Positions 36,592 to 51,614 of a stretch of DNA of 64,000 bases are shown piece after piece (position 1 is the stretch's first letter; every line of letters begins with the position of its first letter). The notes under the pieces are model-generated. The model had not been told where the DNA came from, did no database searches, and saw only the letters and a list, made by a program, of their open reading frames with translations. The position numbers were made by a program, and so were the translations under genes. Source of the stretch: Henckelia pumila (taxonomy: Eukaryota; Streptophyta; Magnoliopsida; Lamiales; Gesneriaceae); NCBI RefSeq assembly GCF_033568475.1, contig NC_133120.1:81940151-82004150 (forward strand), written 5' to 3'.

Positions 36592-36976
36592 TCTGAAATA
36601 CACGTTTTAAATATTTTAGAAGGATTTAAAAAAATATTAAAATAAACTGTATAATATCTTATAAGTTGTTTTAATAAAGTAATTGGTGTCACCCGAATTT
36701 ATTTTAAAGTATAATTTTAGCATCATAAAATACCTAAAATTCTTCATAAATTTTACCCTATTTCAATTATAAGCTCTAAACATAATTTTTTACGTTCTAT
36801 TTTATACAAATATGGCTTTTTGACGATTATGATATCACAAAAAGTAGTATAATGTCAAATATTTATCTATATTTTACAGCTTTATTAGCCTATCTAGTTA
36901 TCGATCAATATATATATACACACACACACTCATAATTAAAACACTTTATAACATATAAGGGATCGTATAATTTAAA

Positions 36977-37359
36977 CTAGGAATCGTTGCACGTGATTTT
37001 CACGTGTTCGTCAATTTAATTATTTTTAAAAATATAAAAATAATCGCCGTGAAAAATATGAGAGTTTTGATATAAAGTAGAGAGAAGTTGTAAAAAAATA
37101 TGTAGATAATTTAATATAAATTGATAAATGATGAAATTTTATAAACGAGACGGAGATAAAAGAAGATAATGATGTTAGAGAACAGTGAGGATAATTTAGT
37201 CATTTAAAATATAATATAAAAAAGAGGTTTGTTAAATTTAAAATCTAACATAAAAGGGAGGTTTGTTAAATTTAAAGATAAAATGGAAAAAAAATTTGGT
37301 GTGATTTGAGACAAAAAAACGGTAAGTATAAAAGTGGAACTATTATATAATAGTATAGA
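36977..37359 (-). mobile_element. Short non-autonomous Helitron
   Basis: On the minus strand it starts TCTATACTATTATATAATAG and ends with a hairpin (CACGTGA, loop, TCACGTG), a 9-nt spacer and CTAG. The flanking bases are A on the left and T on the right, as expected for Helitron insertion between A and T. It is 383 bp with no coding content. The start matches that of the Helitron at 63194-63588, so both belong to one family. Confidence 0.85.
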
Positions 37360-38230
37360 TATTCAATTAAATAACATATAAAATAAAATATTATTAAAAT
37401 AAAACTTTATTGAAATGTGTTGTTGAATCAAAAATAATAATCAGTATGATTCAAATTAATTTAAATCGAGATTAATATTTTCTCAGATTTGTCAAACATT
37501 TTTTTGAGTTGCGAATAGATATCAAGACAGTTGAATTTTAAACTCAAATCTTGTCTCAAATTTGTAATTTTGGTGTTAGCCGATCCCATCTGCCGATGTG
37601 ACAGAGGGAGTGAAAGTAAAATATAAAAAATGTTGGGGGCATAATATAAGTTTGGAGTGGTGGTAGAGGCGGAGTGGAGTGGAGGCGGTGGCGTGAGAAT
37701 TCGGTGTCACGCCGCCCAAAACAAACCTTTTATTTCATCCATACATAATATATATTTTTCTGCCACCCCACTTCACGCGTAATCAATACCCATATTACGC
37801 TTATTTTTTCAATTATTATTATTAATTTAATGCTCTTTATTTTGATAAATTTAAACTAATTCAGCGCCAAATTAAAATCTTTCAAACTTACATTGCAATA
37901 ATTTATTCAAATCGATTTTTATCTATCTGGTAATATATAGAAATATATATATAGGTCATATTCTCAAGATTTTAGGACAATGTAAACTCGACGACATTCA
38001 AATATAATAAAGTTTGAATAGTTCACGAGTCGACTTGTACATGTTAATATAGCTCTAGTTATAATCACATTAATAAAATATATAGTCGTAAGCCCATCCA
38101 TGAAGAGAATCAAGAGATTATAATATTAATTTGGCAGTAAAACTTTTATTGTAAATTAAATTGATTGAATATTAGGTAATTTAAGTGTCCCTTTCAAATC
38201 CTCTTATTGACTGTTGGCGTCTGCTTATCA

Positions 38231-38237
38231 TATAAAT
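38231..38237 (+). promoter_or_regulatory. Probable TATA box of the NAC gene
   Basis: TATAAAT lies about 30 bp before a C/A-rich stretch that would be the transcript start. A donor-like ACG/GTATGT at 38355/38356 and an acceptor-like TTTTCCAG at 39864-39871 would remove a 1516-bp intron from the leader, joining about 38262-38355 to 39872-39904. This is an inference from sequence signals. Confidence 0.45.
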
Positions 38238-39345
38238 ATGTGCAATTCCACCTGCCTTGTCGCCCACAACATTTACACGCAACTGCAGCTTCAGTAGAAT
38301 TGATTTAAACAGCTAGCTTCTTGATATATATATCTCTCTATTTTCTTCCTTTACGGTATGTTATTTTTTAATTTAATTTCTTGATTCTAAAATTACACGC
38401 CGTTGTTCAATGGATCTTGCATCATGAGCTTGTGTGTAATTATTATATATAAATGGAAATTACCAGGAAAATAGGTATATATGCATGTATAATATTCTGG
38501 TGTTTTTGTGTTGGCCTTTGGTTGAATGGTCCCGTACGTAAATGTAGATTGAAATGCATATGTTCATGCAAGTTTTTTTTTTTAATGTTATGTATTATTT
38601 TCTGATGGTATTAAATTTCAAATTTTGATGTGATGATATGTTTTAATATTGTACGTTAAGAACTATATTATAGCAAAATACAAAACGCATGCATGTTATT
38701 TCTTACAATGTTATCCATATTTTTTTAACAGCTAGCAAAACATTTATTCTCTAATCAATCATCAAGATAATTCATATTATTCCTTTCATTTTATTAGTTA
38801 ATTAGAAACGTACATGTATCGTTTCGGATTCTTCACAATTTTATACATGCTAAATTATCAAAGTAATTGATGGTTAATTTGCGTCATTATTGATTATACT
38901 GTTTATACACATGTGTCTCGCTTGTGTGCCGCGCGACCATATATATAAAAACCTAATCATGTGTAGTTATGATTTTAGTTAGTTCATGAAAATATATATC
39001 ATGTGTAGTTTCAAAATTTATAAATAAATATATTTTAAAATTATATATAGTTTTATCCCTCCCAAAATAGATATAGCCCTCGTATAAATCCCAACAAAGA
39101 AGAATGATGATGTTTTGAATTCATAAAGAATGGAACAAATTAAGGGGGTGGGTGTGAAAACCCCTTGTGCACCAGGAAAGCATAATGAGTGGAATGCACT
39201 CAAAGAAAAGAACATGCATGCCCGGACACCCCTTGTCTTTTCAAAAAAGTCAAGTTTTACGGCCACTCAGCCCACTCTAGCCTCTATTTTTGTGTTCAAA
39301 CATAATACATATATTTGTCTTTCATTTAATCATTGTATGATATTA

Positions 39346-39379
<34 letters not shown>

Positions 39380-39904
39380 AAGTACTCAAATTATAGATAT
39401 TATCATGATTAATTTGCTTAAATTTGGTGGCATGGACTCTTTTCTCTTCAACACATTTTCTCTCACGGAGCTCAAATATATATTTCATGTATAGAATGTG
39501 TTTTTGGAGAGACGAAGGTTTCGACGAAACGTAATTAATAATAACCACTCCTCTAATATTGATTTATAACCAAAATTTTTAATTTGAATCCATCTCTTAT
39601 ATTATATCTATGACAGAAAAAATATATATTTATCATTTACTTTTGATTCTCCCCAATGGAATATCACATGAAATGAATCATGACATGTTCACTATTGACA
39701 TAGTGTTGTGTGAGTTTTACTCTCTTCAACTGGCGACCTTTTAATAATCACGAAGAATGTCTTTGGAAAGTAGCTTTACAAAATAACATAAACAAACATA
39801 TTATTATGTTATCTTCTAGTGTTGTTTGCTTTGGACTCGATCGTTTTCATTGTTGTCACATTGTTTTCCAGGAAAAAAAAAACAAATAACACTCTGAATT
39901 AATA

Positions 39905-41941
39905 ATGGAGATGGAGTCATGTATCCCTCCAGGCTTTCGATTTCACCCGACTGAGGAAGAACTCGTCGGCTACTATCTCAACAGAAAGATCAACGCTCTG
40001 AAAATTGATCTTGATGTGATCGTCGAGATTGATCTCTACAGAATGGAGCCATGGGACATTCAAGGTGTGTACACTAGTTAAATTAATATTGTACGTGCGA
40101 TATTTATATAATTTATTTGTATATATAGTTTCTTTAATTAGTGCATTGGCTTTAATTAACTATGATCATATATTGAATTCAATGCAGATAGATGTAGACT
40201 GGGATGTGAAGAAAGGAATGAATGGTATTTTTTCAGTCACAAAGACAGGAAGTACCCGACAGGCACGCGAACCAACCGAGCAACGAATGCTGGTTTCTGG
40301 AAGGCCACAGGGAGGGACAAGGCAGTGCTTTCTAAGGACAGAATCATCGGAATGAGAAAGACATTGGTGTTTTACAGAGGGCGCGCGCCTAACGGAAGGA
40401 AAACCGATTGGATCATGCACGAATATCGCCTCCAGACATCTGAACATGGACCTCCTCAGGTAATCCTTAGTACTACTAGCAACTAGGAGCTTAGCATACC
40501 GCATACAGCTAGGGTTGGTCATACTCCAGTAAGTAGATTTTTTTTTTCAAACTTTTCGTTCTAGCTTCGTATACATCAACAATATTAGGTGTCATGTTAG
40601 CAATTTCGAATTGCATAATAGTAATATCCGGTGCCAAGTCAATACTCTGAATAAAAAAAGGCAAAGAGAAAAAACTTATAGAAGAAAGGTTAAAAAAATG
40701 TCAAATTACAACACAATTGTTGCAAACTTATAATTTCCCCTTCAATAAGACATGCATGTTGAATCCACATCTTGTTTTTGCTTTTATATCTTTAAAAATT
40801 ACTAGTTAAAAAGTCTAATACAAAGTTTTGTTACCACAGAATTTGAAAAATAGTAGCTAGTTAACCTATAAAGTTATAAACTCATATGAACATGCTCTTA
40901 TATATGGTCCCTAAATAGGCACTTTCTGTGTAAACTCAATTAAAAAAAAATTTCCTTTGCAATGATTTCAATTGTGATAGCCATTAATTTACAAAAGCAT
41001 GCACTTTCTGAGGTTCAAAATACTAATTGGAATTAAGCGGCATGTAGCATCTATATATATAACAGAAAAAAAATTGTTTTTTTCTTTATATGTTTGTCAT
41101 TTTGCAATTTCGATCCTCTGTGTTATCAAATTTCAGTTTTAGTTTATTATCTTCGTTTTTTAAATAAAATTTAATTTTTTTTGACTTGGCGTTGACATGG
41201 AATAAATCAGTGCTTCCAATGAAAAAAAAAAACTAAATTTTCCGGAAATAAAATATTACATGACGACTAAACTGAAATTTGTTTACATAAATATCCAAAA
41301 TGACAAATCGACAGAATTACATGGCAACAAATTAAATGTAGTTTCCCTATTTAATATATAAGAGATAATTACATCAACAAATGTGTATATATATATATTG
41401 TATGTAGAGATATACTAGGAATCTAAATGTGTGTCGTAAATTAATGTAACAGGAAGAAGGCTGGGTGGTTTGTCGGGCATTCAGGAAACCGAATCCAACT
41501 CAAAAACAAGGGTTAATAAATCCATGGATGAACAGCAGAAAATACATGATCCCACCATATCCCAGCTCCCCGAGTAGTAGCAATATTAATATTCTGCATA
41601 ATTTCAACCCCATAACTCAATATGATCATGAAACTCCACTGATCCCACATTTCGAAAATCATATGCTGGAGCTTCCAAATCTTGACAGTCCCTCCATTTC
41701 CACGAGTTTCGCAAACAACTTCGAAGAAATCGAAGACGAAAACAGCAGCTTTCGAAAAGATTGGAATTCGAGCTTTGATAGAGACGATCTTGGATCTCAA
41801 CTAGTACTTGATCATCATCTCGAGCCTTCGTCGCATGCGAACGCAGGCGGCGGCTTGCCCCCGGTGTCTTTCAATATTGACGAGTTAGTAGCTCAAAACC
41901 ATCTAAGTAGCGTATTTGAATCCTTTCCGGAGTTAATGTAG
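39905..41941 (+). CDS. VND7-type NAC transcription factor, 3 exons, 306 aa
   Basis: Exons 39905-40064, 40188-40459 and 41453-41941 join at GT-AG sites in phase to 306 codons plus a stop. The N-terminal NAC DNA-binding domain (about residues 7-160) shows all five subdomains: [67 protein letters not shown] and [10 protein letters not shown]. The block [18 protein letters not shown] and the [13 protein letters not shown] end are closest, from memory, to VND7/NAC030 rather than VND1-6, SND or NST proteins. VND7 switches on secondary-wall and cell-death programmes in xylem vessels. The C-terminal part is Ser/Asn-rich and acidic, as in activation domains, ending FESFPELM. Intron positions are those usual for NAC genes. 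The second ATG (39911) is an alternative start. Confidence 0.92.
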
Positions 41942-42361
41942 CTTAGTTCAATGCATTCATAATATATATATAGGATTTGTCGTGAAAATTCAAAATCAAA
42001 TAGGCTTTTTTGTATCTTAATAATCCATTATATATAGGGCTAATTATGCTTGTTTTTATGACTTTATGGATGTTTTCTTTTCAATTTTTTTTTTTGGTTG
42101 TTATGGCAATTGTGAATTTATATTCTTTGTTACAGCTTAAACTATTTATCTTCGAAATTTGTAAATGGGGTTTTAAACGCCATACGAGCCGCCTTCCAAC
42201 TAGACAAAAACACAAGTGAAATTTTTGGTCAACTTACAACTTGTAATATTTTGGGTGTTGGTCCATTAATTAAATATTCAAATTAAAGTTTTATATACAA
42301 TAAGTTTGATATATATATATATTTCGGCTTTTAGTCATATTTTACCGATACATAAGCTTGT

Positions 42362-43948
42362 CAGTGCCGCATCTGAGTGTTTTTTAGGCCTGAGGCGAGC
42401 ACAAAAAATTGGTGCCCTTAAAGCATAATTTTCATATATTTTTCATCGATAAATATGATAGTATAATTACTTAACCTGATTTTTAAAAATAAAATATAGA
42501 AAAAATATATAATCTAAAATAAAATTTCATAAGAAATTACTAATAAAGCCAAGAGTAAAACCATCCAAAAAAAATATGAAATTCATGTTTTGAACCAATT
42601 TATATTCGCTTGAATAATACTTGCCTCGTAGTTTGGAAGCGTAAGTATTGATCAAGCTTGTATAATCAGCATTCTCAACCACTTTTTTCTTGATCGATAT
42701 CATAACCACATTATTTAGTCTTTCTATAATATAGTTAATCGTAGAGACGGATCCAGAAATTAGAGTTAGAAGGGGTTTGAATTTAATGTAATAAATTATA
42801 TATTATTACAAAAAATAATAAATTATATATATGAATAACAAAAATAGATTATATTATCCGTTTTCTATCAAAAAAATGAATTTTTTTTTAAAAAAAAAAT
42901 AAAAGCTGAAATAATTTTTGTTTGGATAATTAGATTGAAAAACTTTTTTAAAGTCGAGTCATAAAAAAACATTTGAAAATTTATAAATTTGAGTTTTTTA
43001 AAAAGCACTTATTTTGACTTAATCACGTGATTTTAAAAGCACTCCAAAATCATCCAAACACATTTGAAACAATAAAATAAATTTTTTTTTAAAAAAACCA
43101 TTTTTTTCTCTCTCGGCTTCTTTAACAAAACGCATTTTATATTGTACAACGAAGTTGTGCCCTAGGAGAATTTTAAAACATAAAAATATCTATAATAGAA
43201 ACTATATCTATATCTTTAGTTAAATCTCAATTGAAAAAAAATTATTAGAAGTTAACTTAAATTTTATCTTCAAAACTCACGTTAAAATATCATGCGCGCG
43301 GATCATGCCGAATTGTTTAATATTTAATTACGTAAATTAACTATTTAGCTTACATTGGTGGAGAATTAAATAGAATTGAACCAATTTAAGAGAATTGGAC
43401 TGGACTGGAAGGGGTAGGCTTTGGAGAAGAAATTTAAATAGGTAGTTAAAAAAAAATTGTTTGGGCTGGGCTACAGCCCATGACAGCCTTTGATATGATC
43501 CGTCTCTGGTTGATCGGAGATAAGTTTCAAGCAACTTCATCTTGAAAAAAAAAACCCCTTTTTAGAAAATGCGATTTTAGATGGATCACATAAATTATGC
43601 AGCCAAATGTTGGAAAAATATCTTGAAACAGATTGGTAGATAGAAATAATGTGATAGTGACACTTGATCATTGTAGAATAATGAAGGATTTGTTTTTTGG
43701 CGGAAATTATGAGAAATAGATATTTTGGATTGATTATTGATTATTGTTGAATGTTTATAACTGAGATAATTAAAAGATAATTGAATAGTTTTTATCATAA
43801 ACTACCTCTCATTAATTATCATTTATTTATGAGTTGAGTTCATGGATTAATTATATTATACTATACTAGTAAATTTCTTTTTTGGTGCCCCCAATATTTT
43901 GAAGCTTGAGGCTGCTGCCTCAAATTTAATATGGTAGGTCCGGGCCTG
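42362..43948. mobile_element. Old hAT-like element, about 1.6 kb, no transposase
   Basis: The left end starts CAGTGCCGCATCTGAGTG with GGCCTGAGGCGAG and TTGGTGCCC further in. The right end, inverted, starts CAGGCCCGGACC with TTTGAGGCAGCAG and GGGGGCACC further in, so the two ends share the same blocks in mirror order. The flanks AAGCTTGT and ATGTTTGT match at six of eight bases, a weak decayed 8-bp duplication. The interior is AT-rich and non-coding; a block at about 42746 (GACGGATCCAG) may be a second nested end. Confidence 0.5.
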
Positions 43949-44529
43949 ATGTTTGTGTGACACTTGAAACATGCTAATGTATAGACTGAATTGCTAGGGA
44001 TATATTATGTCTATTCTAGCTAACACGAAACGAAGATGACAATATATGTGGTGGGTCGAGAGATTTGTGAAACTTCGTTTGATTGATTCATGAAAATATA
44101 TAGTTGGATCAAAATGGGTAAAAAAAATTAAAAATTTGTACATCAAAACCAAAATTTGACAAATTAATAGACTAAATCTCAAAATTGGACAAGCAAGCTA
44201 GTAGGAAAAAAATTACTTATATTTGATGAATATGTGCGTATATTCCATCTAATGGATCATTCTCTTATCTTTTTTTCGATAATATTTTATTCATCGTTTA
44301 TTCTATACTAGCAAAAGCAAAAACATATAAACATCACAATAGGACATTTACAAGAAGCAAAGAGAGCAATACTAAAATTTAAAATACTATAAGCATTTTG
44401 TCATCGTTGGAAAAATGCTCAAAGTAACGTTTCTTGATATACTTTCTCGGAGCCATGATTTGAATTTGTTCTTCATAAATATGCAAATACTTGCCAAGAT
44501 TCAATTCTCCTAAGGCCTTCCAATCCTAT

Positions 44530-44959
44530 TGTTATGGATTATGTCGGTGCGAACATGACGATAATAATAATTGCGGAATAAAACAATCAACAAGAACATC
44601 AAAGATTTACGTGGTTCACCCAATATAGGCTACGTCCATGGAGCTGCTGCAAAATTTATAACCGGAGAAATATTACAAGTGTATACAAAACACTATATCT
44701 CACCACACTTAAACCCCGAGTATTACCGAGAAATAATTCTCTGACTCACAAGAGATCTCCGAAAAAAAACTCTCTTTTTTTTTTCTTTTTTTATTTTTTT
44801 CTCTCTTTGTTAATACAAAAGAAGAGGAGAATGGGATGATTATAATCTGCCGAATGAGGAGCCTATTTATAGGCATTCGAATACGCGTGAATTAAATGCT
44901 TTTGCATTTAATCACGCCTCTCCACTCACTAACCCCCAACCACCATCTGACAACTAACA
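44530..44959 (-). repeat. 3' LTR of the Tork-like Copia element
   Basis: This is the left LTR in window coordinates, 430 bp. It contains the palindromic TATA region GCCTATTTATAGGC and is otherwise matched to the right LTR, with a longer T-rich tract (about 44774-44805). Confidence 0.9.
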
Positions 44960-47900
44960 ATTCTTTCACTTGAAGACTTGATTTCAATCATGGCTTCACA
45001 CAGTCAATACAACAACTCATGCATCCTCTTTTTTTATACTTGCAGTCCAAATGAAGTCGAGCATAACTTCAGTTTGTCAGTGGTCACCGCCTTTGTGAAC
45101 ATATCAGCTGGATTTCTGCTTCCAGGAATCTTCTCAAGCATCAAGATTCCATCTTCCAAAACTGATCTGATGAAATGGTACCGAACCTGTATATGCTTCG
45201 TCCTAGCATGATAAACAGGATTCTCCTCAAGCTTCTGACCCAACTCCTCAAGGAATGATCTCAACCATATCATCTCCTTGCTAGCTTCTGTCACTGTAAC
45301 ATACTCAGCTTCAGTAGTCGAAAGTGCAACAATCTTTTGCAACTTGGATATCCAACTTACTGCCGTACCATCTAATGTGAACACATATCCAGTAGTACTC
45401 TTCCTGCCATCTAGGTCACCACCCATGTCGGCATCTACATATCCTTGTAAGTCCTGATTAGTCCTCTTGAAGCACAGAAATGAACTAATAGTACCTTTCA
45501 AATATCTGAGAATCCACTTCACTGCTTCCCAGTGTTGTTTTCTCGGATTGCTCATAAACCTGCTCACAACTCCCACTGCATGTGCTATGTCTGGTCTGGT
45601 GCATACCATTGCATACACGAGGCTTTCGACAGCAGATGCATAAGGAACTTTATTCATATAAGCATGCTCCTGCTCCGTCGATGGTGATTGGGCTTTGGTT
45701 AGTTTGAAATGACTAGCCAAAGGAGTACTCACCGGTTTAGCTTCATCCATGTTGAATCTGCTAAGCACCTTTTTCACGTACTCTGCCTGAGATAGCTTCA
45801 AGACTCCGTTCACCCTATCTCTCAAGATCCTCATACCAAGAATTTGTTTTGCAGCTCCCAAATCCTTCATATCAAATTTTTTTGATAACTCTCTCTTGAG
45901 CTTATCAATCTCTTCCAGACACGCTCCTGCTATTAACATATCATCCACATATAGCAATAGAATGATATATGAACCATCAATCTTCTTCACATAACAACAG
46001 TGATCCGCCTGGCACCTCAGAAAACCGTTGTTATTCATGAATCCGTCAAACTTCTTGTACCACTGTCTTGGAGCTTGTTTGAGACCGTACAAGCTCTTCT
46101 GAAGTTTGCATACCATTTTCTCTTTCCCTCGTACTTCGAATCCCTGTGGCTGTTTCATATAAATTTCTTCATCCAGATCACCATGAAGAAACACCGTCTT
46201 TACATCCAACTGCTCCAGATGTAAATCTTCCTTAGCCACTAGTCAAAGTACTGTTCTGATAGTGGTTAACTTAACCACTGGAGAGAAAATCTCAGAGTAA
46301 TCAATGCCTTCTCTTTGTCGAAAGCCTTTTACAACAAGTCTTGCCTTGTACCGTTTGCTGCCATCAACTTCTTCTTTGATCCGGTGACACCCACTTATTG
46401 TGTAATGCCTTCTTGCCTTTCGGAAGTTCCGTCAACTCCCATATCTGATTGGATGACAGTGAATCCATCTCATCTTCCATGGCTAACTCCCACTTAATTG
46501 AATCATCATTTTGCATTGCTTCTTCAAAGGTCTCAGGTTCACCTTTATCAGTCAGCAAAATATAGTGAAGTGCAGGGGAGTATTTCTGAGGTGGTCTGAT
46601 TGTTCTTGACGATCTCCTGAGTTCAATCACCGGAGTTTGTGGATCAACTTCTTGTGCAGTTTTTTCTTCCTGGTTACTATCCTCCGACTCATTCATAGGA
46701 ATATCCATTAATGGTACTTCATCTGTCTTCTTGACTTCAGGACATTTATCTCCAGCTGAAATATCTGATTTGTCCTTGTACAAAACTTACTCATTGAAAA
46801 TGACATCTCTGCTCCGAATGATCTTTAGATTTTGGTCATCCCAGAACCGATAACCAAACTCATTTTCTCCATAACCAATAAAGAAACACTTCTTTGATTT
46901 CGGATCAAGTTTCGTTCTGCTGGCTGAATCGATGTGAACATATGAGAGACAACCAAACACTTTCAAGAACGAAAGGTTTACTCCTTTGCAAGCTCCAGAC
47001 CTCCTCTGGTATTCTGCAATCAAGTGGTACCGAAGGTCCTCTGCTGATCAGATACGCTGCAGTGTTAACTGCATCAGCCCAGAATGATTTCGGCAGTCCA
47101 GCATGCAATCTCATGCTCCTGGCTCGCTCATTCAGGGTCCTGTTCATCCTCTCAGCTATACCATTCTATTGAGGAGTACTAGGAATGGTTTTCTTCATCT
47201 TGATCCCGTTCTGTGCACAATACTTCTTGAACTCAAAATCTTCATATTCTTCTCCGTTATCAGGCCGTAAACACTTCACCTTCAAGTTGGTCTCATTTTC
47301 CACCATGACTTTCCACCTCTTAAAGGTTTCATAAACATCAGATTTATTTTTCAAAAAATAAACTCAGACCTTCCTGCTCGAATCATCAATAAATGTGACA
47401 TAATATCATGAGCCGCCAAGGGATGTCACAGGAGATGGTCCCCACACGTCAGTATGAACCAGCTCCAACTTTGCTGCTTTCGGTTCTCTACCGCCTTTTG
47501 AAAAGCTCACCCTTTTCTGTTTTCCAAGAACACAACTTTCACACAATTTGTGTTCGACAGTTTTTAACTCTGGTAGCTTTCCTTTTGATATCAACATCTT
47601 CATTCCCTTCTCACTCATATGTCCAAGTCTACAGTGCCATAGACTTGAGTTAGCTCCAGCATCCACAGCTGCTAATATGTCTCTGCAACTGGAAGTCATG
47701 TACAGGGTTTCAGTTTTCGTTCCTCGAGCAATAATCATGGCTCCTTTGCTCACTTTCCAAGAGCCATCACCAAAGGTCACTTTATGTCCTTCATCATCGA
47801 GCTGTCCTACTGAGATCAGATTTCGGGTCAACTTTGGTACATGATTTACTTTGTTGAGCTTTTAGATAGATCCGTTTGACATTTTCAAACTGATATCACC

Positions 47901-49010
47901 CATACCAGCTATTTTCAACGGTTTTCCATTAGCCAGAAAAACTTTTCCGTAATTACCAGCAGTGTAATTACTGAATACCTCACGATCACCGGTGGTATGA
48001 AATGAAACTCCCGAATCCATAACCCATGAATCAACCGGGCTTTCCATGGATAGTACTAAGGCATCATGTACATCCTCAGTAACAGCATTTGCATTATTCT
48101 TGGGTGCTCTGCAGTCCTTTTTCATGTGGCCAGTTTCACCACAGCTCCAGCACTTTAATTTCTTTTCGAATGTATTTTTGTCTTTTCCACTTCTTGATTT
48201 GGATCTGCCATGCCATCGGTTAGAATTCTTTTAAGCACTTCTGCCCCTACTTCTGTTTTCGAGATTTAGGGCAGATCTCGATGATGTTGCTTCTCCCGAA
48301 TCCCTTCTGCGAACTTCTTCACCAAGGATTCGATCTCTGACATCATTGAATTGTAACTTTTCTTTTCCAGCAGAATTGCTAACCGCTGCCCGCATCGGCT
48401 CCCAAACATTTGGTAAAGACGCCAAAAGAATAAGTGCACGAATCTCATCATCAAATTTAATTTCAACCGATGTTAGCTGAGAAACAATCGTGTTGAATTC
48501 ATTGATGTGTGCCGCCACCGAAGCACCTTTCTCCATCTTCAAGTTGAATAACTTTTTCATGAGGAACACTTTATTATTTGCTGATGGCTTCTCATACATG
48601 TCCGACAAAATGGACATCATCTCTTCCGTGGTTTTTGCCTCCGCCACGTTGTGCGCCACGTTCTTTGTTAGGGTCAATCGTATTACCCCTAACACTTGTC
48701 AGTCAAAAAGCTCTCATTCATCATCCTCCATCTTTTCTGGCTTCACCTCGGATAGAGGTTGATGTAGCTTCTTGCTATACAGATAATCTTTAATCTGTAA
48801 CCGCCAGAACGTGAAATCTGTACCGTCGAACTTATTGATTCCCGGTCCCGATCCGTCATTTCCGGCCATCGCTTCTACTGCCTTAATAAAATTTCAAAAA
48901 AAAATTTCTGATGTGGAAGATCAGACAAAACTGCAACCACAGAGCATACTCAGAATTTTAAGAAATTTTTCACCAAGGCTCCCGGACACCGTAATAGCTT
49001 TGATACCATT

Positions 49011-49429
49011 TGTTATGGATTATGCCGGTGCGAACATGAAGATAATAATAATTGCGGAATAAAACAATCAACAAGAACACCAAAGATTTACGTGGTTCAT
49101 CCAATATAGGATACGTCCACGGAGCTGCTGCAATATTTATAACCGGAGAAATATTACAAGTGTATACAAAACACTATATCTCACCACACCCAAACCCCGA
49201 GTATTACCGAGAAATAATTCTCTGACTCACAAGAGATCTTCGATCTTTTTTTTTCTCTTTTTATTTTCTTCTCTCTTTATTAATACAAAAGAAGAGGAGA
49301 ATGGGATGATTATAATCTGCCGAATGAGGAGCCTATTTATAGGCATTCGAATACGCGTGAATTAAATGCTTTTGCATTTAATCACGCCTCTCCACTCACC
49401 AACCCCCAACCACCATCTGACAACTAACA
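49011..49429 (-). repeat. 5' LTR of the Tork-like Copia element
   Basis: This is the right LTR in window coordinates, 419 bp. On the minus strand it carries GCCTATAAATAGGC, a clear TATA box (49331-49344), and is followed by the tRNA primer-binding site. Confidence 0.9.
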
Positions 49430-49513
49430 CCTATAAATTCACACTCGGTCCCCTCTCTTCTCCAAGAGAAACAATTTTATGTACTACTTTCCCATATTCG
49501 ATAATAAGAATAA

Positions 49514-49826
49514 GGGAAATTTACTTTTTTAGTCCTGTATATTTGTTACTTTGCGACTTTGGTCCTCTATATTTTCAGAATTTATTTTAGTCCGCTATCT
49601 TTATTTTTTTTGGCAATTTTAGTCATTTTTCTGATGTGGCACTAATATGGCACCAATGCATAGCTGATGTGAAGCTGACGTGTATAGCGTCACGTAAGCA
49701 TTTTCGAATAAAAAGGATTGAAATTGCCAAAAATCGAAACATGCAGGACTAAAAATAAAATATAAAAATATAAAAGACCGAAATCGCAAAATGAAAAATA
49801 TAAAAGACCAAAATAGCAGTTTTTCC
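49514..49826. mobile_element. Fold-back MITE with 9-bp target duplication
   Basis: TAAGAATAA flanks both ends (49505-49513 and 49827-49835). The arms pair over most of their length, with recurrent GACTTTGGTCCTCTATATTTT on the left and its complement (AAATATAAAAGACC) on the right. The length is 313 bp and it is non-coding. The 9-bp duplication suggests a Mutator-like origin. It sits 85 bp from the Copia 5' LTR. Confidence 0.83.
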
Positions 49827-49945
49827 TAAGAATAATAACCGAGACCAAGGAACCATGTAGGCCTTCTTGCCTAACTTTGCTCCTCTTGTACTCCAATTCT
49901 TCTCTCCCTTTATTTGATCTCATTTATACATAGAACAGTTTCGAC

Positions 49946-51102
<1,157 letters not shown>

Positions 51103-51614
51103 ATGGCCTTCAGACACATCAAGAAAGTTGAATCTGCTTCTTTCTGTACTTTACTTGCACTTGTTATGATCAGTATCATAAAAACATAGGGTAAATTTTT
51201 TATTTAGAGAGATCAGATTTCCCCAACAAATAAAGTTGAAACCTCCGCAACAGAAGATAACGAAATAACAATACATCAATTTTCTATTAAAAAAAAAATT
51301 GATTGATCTATATATAGATCAGAAGCTTTACATTTCCATAAATTCACTTGAATCAAGTTAAAATGGAAAAGGGTAGCCAAGAACATTCAGAGAGTCGTGA
51401 TTTTCTTACAAATTCTGTACACTTGATCACTAATTAATATCAATACTTCTTCCGGAAGCTGTTTGATCACCTCACTAGCTTCATTACGAATCATCTGGTA
51501 TCTTACATTACCATGTTACGCAGTAAGGTTTCGACTTGAAGTTAAGTTAGCCATCAGCGACGCTCTTCACGTTACAACAAGTACTGCGAATGATCGATAT
51601 GAAATCATCATGTA

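Larger units (their letters stand above)
44530..49429 (-). mobile_element. Near full-length Tork/Tnt1-like Copia retrotransposon
   Basis: The two LTRs are 44530-44959 and 49011-49429, each TGTTATGGATTATG...CAACTAACA. They are flanked by the 5-bp duplication CCTAT (44525-44529 and 49430-49434). The element reads on the minus strand, so the right LTR is its 5' LTR. The primer-binding site next to it (about 48997-49009) reads TGGTATCAAAGC, fitting initiator-Met tRNA. Parts in order are gag (about 48230-48700), a zinc-knuckle/protease region (about 47860-48200), integrase (about 46790-47830), and reverse transcriptase with RNase H (about 45034-46700). The LTRs differ by roughly 3-4 percent by eye, so insertion was on the order of one to two million years ago. 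It is broken in several places and treated as a fossil. Confidence 0.9.

Noticed and set aside
36409-36692. Two Tyr/Ile-rich frames of about 60 codons
   Set aside because: They are translations of the (TA)n microsatellite and its flanks.
39130-39348. 72-codon plus-strand frame before the NAC gene
   Set aside because: There is no recognisable domain, it lies within the predicted leader intron, and a mirror frame exists on the other strand.
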